From positions 1 to 16,985 of the forward strand of contig SVIK01000024.1 in assembly GCA_015069525.1 (NCBI GenBank): DNA of 16,985 bases. Reading direction: 5' to 3'. The position numbers were made by a program, and so were the translations under genes. The stretch's first letter is position 1; each line of letters starts with the position of its first letter. Positions 1 through 7,488 of the stretch are shown here, piece by piece. Under the pieces are notes generated by a model. It was given only the letters and a program-made list of their open reading frames with translations, searched no databases and was not told the DNA's origin. The DNA comes from Clostridiales bacterium (GTDB taxonomy: Bacteria > Bacillota > Clostridia > Christensenellales > Borkfalkiaceae).

Positions 1-722
1 GCTTCTCCAAAGTCAGAAAACACTATTTTTCCGCTATTTTTCACGGAAATAGCCACGTTTTTTAAGGATAAACCTTGTAAAGAAAGAAAATCATCACCTT
101 GTAAATTGATACCACAAAGCGCACTTTTTAATTCCGTTATCGTGTGCCCAACGCTACGCGCAAACGTATATCCGTCCCCCGTCGAACCGGTCGAAGGATA
201 ACTGATACCGCCCGTCGCAATAATTATATAATCGCAAGCGTATTCCCCTTTATCCGAGCACAACTTTACTACGCGTGGCATAGGTATTATGTCAGGCATA
301 GTACATGTTTCGACGATAATTTTTTCAACTTTTTCATTTAATTTAATGCAAACACCTGCATTTTTGCAAGCTTTTTCAAGGGTTTTCGTCACGTCACTCG
401 CGTGGTCGGAAGAGGGAAAAACACGGTTTCCACGCTCAATTTTAACGGATAAACCGTTATTTTCGAAGAAATCAATCGTTTTTTGAGGCGGAAACGAGTA
501 TACTACCCCTCGCAGAAATTTTTCCCCACGCACAACGTTTTGCAAAAAATCGTCAGGCGAAGAATCGTTGGTAAAATTACAACGTCCTTTTCCCGTAATG
601 TATATCTTTTTGCCTAATTTTTCGTTTTTTTCTATTAGAATTACATCGTTGCCTTTACAAGCAGCCGAATATGCCGCCATTAAGCCCGACGCGCCTCCAC
701 CCACGACAATTACTTTTTTCAA
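1..722 (-). CDS. NAD(P)/FAD-dependent oxidoreductase, HI0933/YhiN family (partial, C-terminus off the left edge)
   Basis: Flavoprotein of the HI0933/YhiN (BaiN-like) family; the members are FAD-binding proteins of mostly unsettled substrate. The visible 240 residues begin MKKVIVVGGGASGLMAA, a Rossmann dinucleotide-binding loop (GGGASG, residues 8-13). An acidic strand end (LIEKNEKLGKK) and the family signature ITGKGRCNFTN follow. Near residue 170 there is a second nucleotide-contact motif, IIIATGGISYPSTGSTGDGY. The start is a TTG at 722-720, chosen because an AGGGG ribosome site lies 7 nt upstream (730-734) and the family N-terminus begins exactly there; no ATG fits. The frame is open to base 1, so the C-terminal part is missing. 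It follows the decarboxylase operon in the same direction but is separated from it by a terminator. Family membership is secure; the reaction is unknown. Confidence 0.85.
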   Translation of the reverse strand, partial: MKKVIVVGGGASGLMAAYSAACKGNDVILIEKNEKLGKKIYITGKGRCNFTNDSSPDDFLQNVVRGEKFLRGVVYSFPPQKTIDFFENNGLSVKIERGNRVFPSSDHASDVTKTLEKACKNAGVCIKLNEKVEKIIVETCTMPDIIPMPRVVKLCSDKGEYACDYIIIATGGISYPSTGSTGDGYTFARSVGHTITELKSALCGINLQGDDFLSLQGLSLKNVAISVKNSGKIVFSDFGE

Positions 723-779
723 TGGATTTCCCCTATTTTTCGCCTTGAATATTTCCCCGTTGAAAAAATACTTTATAAA

Positions 780-892
780 TGTTTCACAAATATTGTTTCA
801 CAATTAAGCGAATTTTTGTTAATTTTATTTTGCAAATAAGCAACCGAACTTTTTATCAGTTCGGTTGCTTTGTTTCACATAAATTGTTTCAC
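780..892. repeat. Two pairs of TGTTTCAC direct repeats around the decarboxylase operon terminator
   Basis: TGTTTCAC occurs at 780-787, 794-801, 871-878 and 885-892. Within each pair the copies start exactly 14 nt apart, and the two pairs flank the hairpin at 838-870. The left pair lies 58-79 nt upstream of the flavoprotein start and could overlap its promoter region. TGTTTCAC is also one half of the ParB site parS (TGTTTCACGTGAAACA), but the copies here are direct repeats, not a palindrome. Their function is not known; an operator is an inference. Confidence 0.45.
838..870 (-). terminator. Rho-independent terminator of the decarboxylase operon
   Basis: Perfect 13-bp stem (838-850 with 858-870) and 7-nt loop, 46 nt past the stop codon of the last operon gene. 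Read on the minus strand, the stem ends in TT followed by ATTTG, so the U-tract is only moderate. It separates the operon from the flavoprotein gene. Confidence 0.7.
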
Positions 893-915
893 GAGATTTT
901 TACTCGTTAAAATTT

Positions 916-2349
916 TTAAACGGGATAAACACCCGATTTTGCCAAATCCTTATCAACGCCCTTCTTTTGCGCTTCGCGCCATTTGAAGAAGTTTTCAGCC
1001 ACTTGTTCAAAAACGGCATACGAAAGAACGTCTTCTTCCTTTTCATAGTAGCCAAGGTCCACCAATTTTTGTTTGATAGCTTCGTATTCGGGAGCTAAAA
1101 GGTCGGCAGGACGACAGGTAATTCTTTCCGCCCCTGCGAGCACTTTTTTTGCCACTTCCTCATCGATAGGCATAGGCAAGCTACCGTATTTACCTGCAAA
1201 TAAGTCCTTCGTTTCTTTGGTGACCATTTTATATCTTTCGTTCATGACGATATTCATAACGGCTTGCGTCCCAACAATTTGCGAGGACGGCGTGACGAGA
1301 GGCGGATAACCGCAATCTCTTCTTACGTTAGGCACTTCTGCCAAACACTCGGTTAATTTATCAATTTTGCCTGCTTTTTCAAGCTGATTGATGAGGTTAG
1401 AAAGCATCCCACCAGGAACCTGATACAAGAGCGTATTTACGTCAATTCCCTTCGATTTTTCGTTAAGAATTTTATCGTCTTTCAAGCGTTTTTCAACCGT
1501 TTTGAAGTGTTTAATAATCGGCAATAATTTATTGATATCGATACCCGTATCGTAAGGCGTATCTTTAAGCGTAGCAACAAGCGGTTCAGTTGCAGGTTGC
1601 GACGTACCGTTTCCAAGCGGAGAAAGCGCCGTGTCAACTATATCAACCCCTGCCATAATCGCCATCAAGTACACCATATCGCCCGTACCCGTCGTATTAT
1701 GCGTATGCAAGTGCAATTTCGTGGTCGGTTTCAATGCGGATTTTAAAGCTTTGACAAGCTCGTATGCTTTCAAGGGCAATAAGAGGTTTGCCATATCCTT
1801 CAAGCAAATATTATCAGCGCCCATTTCTTCCAATTCTTTGGCAAGTTTAATAAAGTAATCGTTTGTGAAAACCTCTTTTCCGTCTACGATAGCACTCGTA
1901 TAACAAATGGTAGCTTCGCAAACACCACCGTACTTTTTAATGGCTTTCATGGAAACTTCGAGGTTTCTCGGGTCGTTCAGCGCATCAAATACACGCACAA
2001 CGCCAACGCCGTTTTCTACCGATTTTGCAACGAATTTCTCAACAACGTCATCCGCGTAATGACGATAACCAAGCAAGTTTTGTCCGCGGAGAAGCATTTG
2101 GATGGGCGTTTTTAAATGCGATTTTAACGTGCGCAAACGTTCCCACGGGTCTTCGTTCAAAAATCGTAAACACGAATCGAACGTAGCACCGCCCCACGCC
2201 TCTATGGAATAATAGCCGATATCGTCGAGTTGTTCTAAAACGGGCAACATTTCGTCGATACGCATACGCGTCGCCGCTTGCGATTGGTGTGCGTCACGCA
2301 AAATCGTTTCCGTTAACATTATTTTTTTCTTTTCAAAATTGAATTCCAT
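916..2349 (-). CDS. oadA: Biotin-dependent carboxyltransferase, OadA / pyruvate carboxylase subunit B type, without biotinyl domain
   Basis: Carboxyltransferase of the 5S/OadA/PycB family. It moves carboxyl between oxaloacetate (or pyruvate) and carrier-bound biotin in the cytoplasm. The 477 residues hold a metal-dependent TIM-barrel: RDAHQS near residue 18 with metal-binding Asp19, the family tract AWGGATFDSCLRFL, the active-site lysine in CLKDMANLL near 184, and the metal ligands in HLHTHNTTG near 213. The conserved C-terminal PycB region follows, but the protein ends at about 477 residues without the lysine-bearing biotin domain that full OadA (about 590 aa) carries; here that domain is a separate gene. 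The ATG at 2349 has GGAGG 10 nt upstream. It is the last gene of the operon, 25 bp after the pump gene. Oxaloacetate decarboxylase is the likely role; a transcarboxylase 5S-like role is also possible given the second carboxyltransferase. Confidence 0.85.
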   Translation of the reverse strand: MEFNFEKKKIMLTETILRDAHQSQAATRMRIDEMLPVLEQLDDIGYYSIEAWGGATFDSCLRFLNEDPWERLRTLKSHLKTPIQMLLRGQNLLGYRHYADDVVEKFVAKSVENGVGVVRVFDALNDPRNLEVSMKAIKKYGGVCEATICYTSAIVDGKEVFTNDYFIKLAKELEEMGADNICLKDMANLLLPLKAYELVKALKSALKPTTKLHLHTHNTTGTGDMVYLMAIMAGVDIVDTALSPLGNGTSQPATEPLVATLKDTPYDTGIDINKLLPIIKHFKTVEKRLKDDKILNEKSKGIDVNTLLYQVPGGMLSNLINQLEKAGKIDKLTECLAEVPNVRRDCGYPPLVTPSSQIVGTQAVMNIVMNERYKMVTKETKDLFAGKYGSLPMPIDEEVAKKVLAGAERITCRPADLLAPEYEAIKQKLVDLGYYEKEEDVLSYAVFEQVAENFFKWREAQKKGVDKDLAKSGVYPV

Positions 2350-2374
2350 TTTTATTTACCTCCAATCGCTATTA

Positions 2375-3562
2375 TCAAACGATTGCAATTAAGAAACCTG
2401 CCGCAATAGCAGAACCAATAACGCCAGCTACGTTCGGCCCCATCGCGTGCATCAACAAGTGATTGCTCGGGTCAGCTTCCCGCCCAACGTCTTCGGATAT
2501 GCGGGCAGCCATCGGTACAGCCGATACACCCGCACTACCAATCAACGGGTTAATCTTACCCTTAGAAAGCTTACACATAAGTCTTCCCATCAAAAGCCCG
2601 CCAATCGTACCGCAACTAAACGCAACCAAACCAAGCCCAATAATCATGAGCGTTTGTAATTGCAAGAAGGTTGCGCCGTACGCTTTACAGCCTACCGAAA
2701 TCCCTAAGAAAATGGTGACGGTATTCATAAGTCCGTTTTGCGCTTGCGAAGAAAGTCTATCGCAAACCCCGCTTTCTTTTAACAAGTTTCCAAGCATTAA
2801 CATACCCAAAAGAGGTACGGCGTCAGGCAAGAGCAGTCCCACCACAAGCGTGACTATAATCGGGAAAATTATCTTTTCAACCTTACTAACCGTACGAAGC
2901 GGTTTCATCTTAATTACACGTTCCTTTTTAGGCACGAATAAACGCATTAACGGTTTTTGAATAATGGGAATCAACGCCATATACGAATACGCCGCAACCG
3001 CGATTGCAGAAAGCAAATCTTCGTTTGTATAAGCCGACATCATTTGCGTTAAATAGATTGCCGTAGGACCGTCAGCCCCGCCAATAATTGCAATAGAGCA
3101 GGACGCTGCAATATCAAAGCCGAGCACTACCGCGCCAATCAACGTTAAAAATACGCCAAGCTGTGCAGCTGCGCCAAGCAACATACTCTTTGGGTTGGAG
3201 ATAAGCGGACCAAAGTCGGTCATTGCGCCAATTCCTAAGAAAATTAACGGGGGATAAATAACTTTATCTACACCGTAGAACAAGTACCATAATAACCCTT
3301 TATTTTGAACGTCGTCGTAGGCTACGCCTTCGCCTTGAATACCCCAAACGATATCGTGTGCCCCAGGCAAATTGATAACGAACATACCAAAAGCGATGGG
3401 CAACAGCAAAAGAGGTTCAAATTTCTTCACGATAGCCAAATACATCAAAACGAAGGAAATGAGTATCATGACGTAATTTTCCCAGCCCCCTTTATGCAAC
3501 CCAAGCGAGGTCCATAAATCAAGGAACATTTCGCCAATATTGGCAAGTATATTATTTAGCAT
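2375..3562 (-). CDS. oadB: Sodium-pumping decarboxylase beta subunit (OadB/MmdB/GcdB family)
   Basis: Integral membrane subunit that decarboxylates carboxybiotin and exports Na+. The 395 residues are mostly transmembrane helices. The family landmarks are all present: YPPLIFLGIGAMTDFGPLI near residue 103; IGGADGPTAIY near 160, whose Asp164 matches the essential cation-binding Asp203 of the Klebsiella enzyme; SVGCKAYGATFL near residue 290; and the C-terminal ISEDVGREADPSNHLLMHAMGPNVAG. Length is typical of the shorter clostridial form. An AGGGAG site 8 nt upstream supports the ATG at 3562. It lies 24 bp after the biotin-carrier gene and 25 bp before oadA. Sequence alone does not say which acyl donor feeds the pump, since the same subunit serves oxaloacetate, methylmalonyl-CoA, malonate and glutaconyl-CoA decarboxylases. 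Confidence 0.93.
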   Translation of the reverse strand: MLNNILANIGEMFLDLWTSLGLHKGGWENYVMILISFVLMYLAIVKKFEPLLLLPIAFGMFVINLPGAHDIVWGIQGEGVAYDDVQNKGLLWYLFYGVDKVIYPPLIFLGIGAMTDFGPLISNPKSMLLGAAAQLGVFLTLIGAVVLGFDIAASCSIAIIGGADGPTAIYLTQMMSAYTNEDLLSAIAVAAYSYMALIPIIQKPLMRLFVPKKERVIKMKPLRTVSKVEKIIFPIIVTLVVGLLLPDAVPLLGMLMLGNLLKESGVCDRLSSQAQNGLMNTVTIFLGISVGCKAYGATFLQLQTLMIIGLGLVAFSCGTIGGLLMGRLMCKLSKGKINPLIGSAGVSAVPMAARISEDVGREADPSNHLLMHAMGPNVAGVIGSAIAAGFLIAIV

Positions 3563-3586
3563 AATAGAAACTCCCTAATTCTATTA

Positions 3587-3949
3587 TCAACCGATAACCG
3601 CAAGTACGGCATCCGATTCCACGTTAGCGCCTTTTGCAACTTGAAAAGAAACTACCCCGTCGCAAGGTGCGGTGATGTCGTTATCCATCTTCATTGCTTC
3701 AAGAACGAGAATAGGTTGGTCTTTCTTAACCGTTGCGCCTTCCGCAACGAGCAAGTTCTTAATCAAACCAGGGAAAGGAGAAAGTACCTTTTCACCGTTT
3801 GCAGGCGTTGCTTTTTTCGCTACGGGGGCACTCGCCTTCGGTGCTTCTTGCACCGCCGTAATTACAGGTGTCACGGACGCGCCTACACCCACTTCTTCTA
3901 CTTCTGCTTCATAAGATTTTCCGTTTATTGTGACAATAAATTTACGCAT
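3587..3949 (-). CDS. Biotin carrier protein of the decarboxylase complex
   Basis: Small 120-residue biotinyl carrier that shuttles carboxybiotin between the carboxyltransferase(s) and the membrane pump. It has a short N-terminal beta segment (MRKFIVTINGKSYEAEVEEV), an Ala/Pro/Lys-rich flexible linker at about residues 28-54, and a lipoyl/biotinyl domain from about 55 to the end. The biotinylation motif EAMKM places the modified lysine at residue 87, about 34 residues from the C-terminus as usual. It is the MmdC/GcdC or 1.3S-transcarboxylase type. It lies 11 bp after the gamma-subunit gene. A separate carrier explains why the OadA-like protein has no biotin domain. Confidence 0.92.
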   Translation of the reverse strand: MRKFIVTINGKSYEAEVEEVGVGASVTPVITAVQEAPKASAPVAKKATPANGEKVLSPFPGLIKNLLVAEGATVKKDQPILVLEAMKMDNDITAPCDGVVSFQVAKGANVESDAVLAVIG

Positions 3950-3960
3950 TTTCTTTCTCC

Positions 3961-4311
3961 TTATACTTTCTTGATTCTTTTTACTGTAAACTCACATTTT
4001 TTAGGTTGTTCTTGATAATAAGCCATAATTGCAACCGTAATTACTGCAACCGTTTCTTCGGATAATTCATCCGCTTCGGCAACCGTTGAAAGGTCTGGCT
4101 TTTCCTCCTTCTTTTTCACAGGAGCTTTTTTCTTAGTGGCTTTATTGATAATTTTGCCAACTAACCAAACGATAAAAATCAAAAGCGTAATCCCTACGAA
4201 TACCATAAGAAAACCCAACAACGCAAAAAGCGCCGCTTCCCCTATGGAAATATTTTTGGGATAGCCTTTTGCCATATTTTCCGCGGAAACTGCTAATAAA
4301 TTACTCAACAT
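3961..4311 (-). CDS. OadG/MmdD-like gamma (delta) subunit of the sodium-pumping decarboxylase
   Basis: Small single-span membrane protein (116 residues) of the OadG family, which anchors and assembles the decarboxylase complex. One strongly hydrophobic helix runs over about residues 26-53 (ALFALLGFLMVFVGITLLIF), after a short outside segment. A Lys-rich stretch (KATKKKAPVKKKEEK) and a cytoplasmic tail ending with the typical AVITVAIMAYYQ element follow. The start is set at the ATG at 4311, because the AAGGAG that overlaps the upstream stop codon lies 8 nt before it; a TTG two codons earlier would be too close. It sits between the acyl-CoA carboxyltransferase-like gene and the biotin carrier, the common clostridial order. 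Confidence 0.85.
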   Translation of the reverse strand: MLSNLLAVSAENMAKGYPKNISIGEAALFALLGFLMVFVGITLLIFIVWLVGKIINKATKKKAPVKKKEEKPDLSTVAEADELSEETVAVITVAIMAYYQEQPKKCEFTVKRIKKV

Positions 4312-4323
4312 TTCCAATTCTCC

Positions 4324-5691
4324 TTATTTTGCAAGCATTTGCAACGCTGAAATAAGATATTGTTTTACAAACTGCGGTTCGATTATCGCATCGATATACC
4401 CTTCCTTTGCCGCATTAATAGGGTCTGCCTTTTCATCCGCATATCTTTCTTGCAATGCGATTGCATCCGCTTTCGTATCCTTAAATTCTATCGATGCGCC
4501 TTGAACGCTATCAAAGAGCGCAATTTGTGCATTTGCAAAAGCACAAGTATAATCAAAACCAACAGATTTTGCTGCAAACAACGAATATCCAAGCCCAATA
4601 GCTTTCTTATAAACAACTGCTATCTTACCCGTATCAATCGTATCGAGAATATCTAAATATTCCGCCGTTTCTTTCATGACACGACTATTGTTTACGCCCA
4701 TACACGCACAAAAACCTTTAACGTCGGTAAACGTGACGAAAGGTAAGCCATAACAACAAGCAAATTCCGCAAAATTACGGATTTTAGCAAGTTTATCCGC
4801 CGTAAGTTCTACCCCCGTATCTCCACCGTCGAAAATAACAGAAGCGACCGCAATTCCACCAATTCTGCCAAGTACCGTCTTTACGTCTGCTTCATAACCC
4901 GACCAAATTTCCAAAGGCGCTTCGAAAATAGAAAGAATGTTTTTTGCCGACGCGTCTTTGTTTAATGCAGGTACACTATCGTTTAATTCCGCGTCAACGC
5001 AAGGGATAGAAATCAATTCGCTGATTTGCACAATCGTTTCACGCACCTTCTCCACGCCGTTCACTTCAAACGCAGGAATACCCGTCTTCGACAAGGCTTT
5101 TGCACCGCCTACTTCCTCTTTGGGAAGGTTTTTACCCGCTTTCGCTGATAAAACAAACGGACTATTGACGGAAAGCACACTCTTCTTGTCAAGGAAGAAC
5201 GTAAAATCCGCAATCGCAGAGAGCATCGCAACCGAGCCGTATACTTCGCCGTCGACCACTACGTATTGAGGAACAACGCCTTTGAGTTGCGTACTCCTTA
5301 ACAGCAACTTAGCAAGACCTTCTAAAACGGTCACTCCCTCACCTACTTGTACCCCGCGCGTATTTAAAAGATACACAACGGGCGTATTGTTTTTTTCTGC
5401 GGAATCTAAACAGCTTGCCATCTTGTCGCAATTCGCCTTAGAAATACCGCCGTCGAACGCCTTAAAGTTTTGCGCAACCACGTAAAAAGGATACCCCTCT
5501 ATCGTAGCAAAACCCGTGACGACGCCTTCACCCACTTCGTCTTCTCCGTAAAAAGCATTTTTAGAAAAACTAAACGCAGCCGTTTCCACAAAGCTTTCTT
5601 CGTCGAAGATTGATTGAATTCGTTCACGGATTTCTTTACCGTATTCCGCGATTTTCGCCTTTCTTTCTTGGAGTAATTTTATTTTTTCCAT
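4324..5691 (-). CDS. Acyl-CoA carboxyltransferase-like protein (MmdA/PccB/12S family, divergent)
   Basis: First gene of the operon; 455 residues with the two crotonase-fold halves of the biotin-dependent acyl-CoA carboxyltransferases. The N-half runs from about 40 to 240 (GEGVVTGFATIEGYPFYVVAQNF region, then NTRGVQVGEGV). The C-half runs from about 270 to the end (GRIGGIAVASVIFDGG, then LPFVTFTDVKGF). It is shorter than the usual 510-aa MmdA, and both oxyanion-hole regions are unusual: GEVYGSVAMLSA where the family has a GPCAGGAVYSPA-like tract, and KKAIGLGYSLFAA where RKAYGGAYxVM is expected. The ATG at 5691 has GGAGG 7 nt upstream; an in-frame GTG at 5748 lies at the predicted transcription start and is rejected. 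A methylmalonyl-CoA or malonyl-CoA carboxyltransferase is plausible, but substrate and even activity are uncertain. Confidence 0.75.
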   Translation of the reverse strand: MEKIKLLQERKAKIAEYGKEIRERIQSIFDEESFVETAAFSFSKNAFYGEDEVGEGVVTGFATIEGYPFYVVAQNFKAFDGGISKANCDKMASCLDSAEKNNTPVVYLLNTRGVQVGEGVTVLEGLAKLLLRSTQLKGVVPQYVVVDGEVYGSVAMLSAIADFTFFLDKKSVLSVNSPFVLSAKAGKNLPKEEVGGAKALSKTGIPAFEVNGVEKVRETIVQISELISIPCVDAELNDSVPALNKDASAKNILSIFEAPLEIWSGYEADVKTVLGRIGGIAVASVIFDGGDTGVELTADKLAKIRNFAEFACCYGLPFVTFTDVKGFCACMGVNNSRVMKETAEYLDILDTIDTGKIAVVYKKAIGLGYSLFAAKSVGFDYTCAFANAQIALFDSVQGASIEFKDTKADAIALQERYADEKADPINAAKEGYIDAIIEPQFVKQYLISALQMLAK

Positions 5692-5756
5692 ATTTAATCC
5701 TCCGTGTAATGGCCATATAAATACTGACATTTTTAGCCAATTTTCCACTTATAATT

Positions 5757-5785
5757 ATTATACAATATTTTACCCTAAAAATCAA
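5757..5785 (-). promoter_or_regulatory. Sigma-A promoter of the decarboxylase operon
   Basis: On the minus strand: -35 TTGATT (5780-5785), 17-bp spacer, perfect -10 TATAAT (5757-5762). Transcription should start near 5750, giving a leader of about 60 nt before the ATG at 5691. No riboswitch-like fold was evident in that leader. Confidence 0.8.
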
Positions 5786-5813
5786 GAAAAATTTAAAAAT
5801 TTCTTAATAAATA

Positions 5814-5844
5814 ATTGCGTTTCCTATACAAACGGAAACGCAAT
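5814..5844 (-). terminator. Terminator of the VTT/DedA gene
   Basis: Perfect 11-bp stem (5814-5824 with 5834-5844) with a 9-nt loop, starting 11 nt past the stop codon of the VTT gene. On the minus strand it is followed by the AT-rich tail TATTTATT. It lies just upstream of the decarboxylase operon promoter and so insulates it. Confidence 0.7.
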
Positions 5845-5854
5845 ATATGAGCGA

Positions 5855-6769
5855 TTATTCTTTTTTTGATTTTTTCTTAAATTTTTTTGTAATCCAGCTT
5901 TGTATTTTGTCCAAATTTTTATACACGTAAACGAATACAAATATAAAAGCCAAGATTATCACACCCCAAATAAGCAACCCCCACCACGTATTAAAAGGAA
6001 TCAACGTAAAAGAAAAACACGTTGCGCTGATAGAGATAATCCTTGAAATGGTAATCATTATAAAAAAATATCGTTTTTTCATAGACGACAACCCTGAAAT
6101 GAAACAAAATACGTCGTCGGGAAAAACGGGGAGAAAGAACATCAACGTCAAAACAAGCGCGTCTTTTCCTTTAAGTTTTTTTTGCCATTTGTTCAGCGTT
6201 TCTTCGCCCACCATCCAAGCAACGGCTTTGTAGCCAAGCTTTCTTCCAATAAAAAATGCGGAAATCGAGCCAAGCCATATCCCGATAAAACTAAATAAAA
6301 GCGTCCACCACGGCCCGAACAACGCCACGCCGGCAAGCGTGCTAACAACACTTGGTATTGGCAATAAAACAACCTGTAAATACTGAAAAATAATATATAC
6401 AATCGGCATCCACGCGCCTGATTTTTGCAAATATTTTTCAAAGGCTTCTTGGTCTTTTACTATCTCAAAAAAACCTGTTTTTTGCAAAATAAATAGAAGA
6501 ATTAGGCAAAAAAGCAGGAAAACGTATCCGCTTATTGTACTCTTTACAAGCACTTCTTTTCTTGCAACGACAAACCAAACGGATAAACCGCAAAACGCAG
6601 ATAATAACACGGCACTAATAATAGAAAAAAGCGTTGCGTTCTTATAAAAAAAACGCACCTTCGTATTAAACAAACAAAGGACAGCAAATATTATCGTAGC
6701 AACCGTAAGCAAAAAAAACATAACGATAAACCACGGTTGTTTTTTTATTTGTTTTTCCTCTTTTTCCAT
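5855..6769 (-). CDS. VTT/DedA-family (SNARE-associated) membrane protein
   Basis: Polytopic inner-membrane protein of 304 residues. The N-terminal part has about three hydrophobic helices (roughly residues 13-35, 42-68 and 78-96). A VTT domain follows from about 125 to 265, with the family signatures VLLPIPSVVSTLAGVALFGPWW, GSISAFFIGRKLG and FFLPVFPDDVFCFISG. In this family the last tract, with its acidic pair, is linked to proton-coupled transport of lipids such as undecaprenyl phosphate. One or two more helices and a very Lys-rich tail end the protein. The ATG at 6769 has GAGG 5 nt upstream. It lies 76 bp after rnhA. A TATAAT-like -10 occurs in that gap without a good -35, so cotranscription with rnhA is unresolved. 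The exact substrate cannot be read from sequence. Confidence 0.85.
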   Translation of the reverse strand: MEKEEKQIKKQPWFIVMFFLLTVATIIFAVLCLFNTKVRFFYKNATLFSIISAVLLSAFCGLSVWFVVARKEVLVKSTISGYVFLLFCLILLFILQKTGFFEIVKDQEAFEKYLQKSGAWMPIVYIIFQYLQVVLLPIPSVVSTLAGVALFGPWWTLLFSFIGIWLGSISAFFIGRKLGYKAVAWMVGEETLNKWQKKLKGKDALVLTLMFFLPVFPDDVFCFISGLSSMKKRYFFIMITISRIISISATCFSFTLIPFNTWWGLLIWGVIILAFIFVFVYVYKNLDKIQSWITKKFKKKSKKE

Positions 6770-6845
6770 CTTTGCCTCACGATTTACATTTCTATATTAT
6801 ATATTATAGCAATTTTTGGGAAAAATATAAAAGATTTTACTCTTT

Positions 6846-7313
6846 TTAATCAAGATTGATTGAAGGAATTTGTTTTCTAAGCTCCGTTATCGCTTTTCTT
6901 GCCAATTCATCGCAACGATTATTTAAGGCATTATCCGCGTGTCCCGCTACCTTATGGAAAGTGACCTCGTGTACTTTCGTCAATGCGTACAACTCCTCCC
7001 ACAAATCCACGTTTTGAACGGGTTTCCCATCCGCTTTTTTCCAATTGGAGTTTTTCCAAGCGTATACCCATCCTTCTAAAAAGGCGTTAACCGTATATGC
7101 AGAATCGCTATACACCTCCACAATGCACGGGTATTTTAATTGCTTTAACCCTTCTATTACCGCCAAAACTTCCATGCGGTTGTTCGTAGTTTCCTCTTCG
7201 CTACCGCTATATTCCTTTTTCGCCTCTCCATACATTAAAATTCCTGCGTATCCGCCTAAGCCAGGATTCCCTGAACACGCACCGTCCGTATAGAGCGTCA
7301 CCTTTTTTTTCAT
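6846..7313 (-). CDS. rnhA: Ribonuclease HI
   Basis: Cytoplasmic endonuclease that cuts the RNA strand of RNA-DNA hybrids (R-loops, primers). The 155-residue protein has the full catalytic set: Asp10 in TDGACSGNPG, Glu48 in NNRMEVL, Asp70 in VYSDSAY, Asp135 in NNRCDELA, and the mobile His125 in AGHAD. It also has the Trp/Lys-rich handle region (WVYAWKNSNWKKADGKPV) of full RNase HI. The start is placed at the ATG at 7313; with it, D10, E48 and D70 take the same numbers as in E. coli. A GTGAG ribosome-like site lies just upstream. In-frame alternatives are the ATG at 7319 and the GTG at 7325. The leader contains a small AATTCC-GCAA-GGAATT hairpin (7347-7362). Confidence 0.95.
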   Translation of the reverse strand: MKKKVTLYTDGACSGNPGLGGYAGILMYGEAKKEYSGSEEETTNNRMEVLAVIEGLKQLKYPCIVEVYSDSAYTVNAFLEGWVYAWKNSNWKKADGKPVQNVDLWEELYALTKVHEVTFHKVAGHADNALNNRCDELARKAITELRKQIPSINLD

Positions 7314-7373
7314 ATTCATACTCACTTATTGTTAACTTTTATGAAAATTCCTTGCGGAATTGCTTAAAAATAT

Positions 7374-7402
7374 TTGACAAATATCTTTTTTTGTTATATA
7401 AT
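7374..7402 (+). promoter_or_regulatory. Consensus sigma-A promoter of tRNA-Trp
   Basis: TTGACA (7374-7379), exactly 17 bp, then TATAAT (7397-7402): a perfect match to consensus. The expected start is near 7409, only about 6 nt before the mature tRNA 5' end. It diverges from rnhA. Confidence 0.93.
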
Positions 7403-7414
7403 GTTTTCGTTGTT

Positions 7415-7488
7415 AGGGGAATGGTATAGAGGTTGTGCCTTGGTCTCCAAAACCAAAGAGATGAGTTCAAGTCTTATTTCCCCTGCCA
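7415..7488 (+). tRNA. tRNA-Trp (anticodon CCA)
   Basis: Cloverleaf of 74 nt with encoded CCA. Acceptor AGGGGAA pairs with TTCCCCT (7 bp). The anticodon stem TTGGT/ACCAA closes the loop CTCCAAA, with anticodon CCA at 7447-7449. The T-arm is ATGAG-TTCAAGT-CTTAT with one G-T pair, and the discriminator is G. The D-arm is weak: GTAT/GTGC has two wobble pairs, the D-loop has 7 nt, and T stands where A21 is usual. The variable loop has 4 nt. U8, the target of ThiI encoded in this window, is present. It is the only plus-strand gene here, with its own promoter and terminator. Confidence 0.9.

Noticed and set aside
780..892. A chromosomal parS (ParB) site
   Set aside because: parS needs an inverted GTGAAACA/TGTTTCAC pair; here all four octamers point the same way, so only half-sites are present.
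5692..5748. A 19-residue extension of the acyl-CoA carboxyltransferase-like protein
   Set aside because: It starts with a GTG at the predicted transcription start and has no ribosome site, while the ATG at 5691 has GGAGG at ideal spacing.
5692..5750. A riboswitch or attenuator in the decarboxylase operon leader
   Set aside because: The leader is only about 60 nt and shows no strong alternative stems.
6193..6441. An 82-codon minus-strand frame inside the VTT gene
   Set aside because: It is a shadow of the VTT/DedA coding sequence in another frame.
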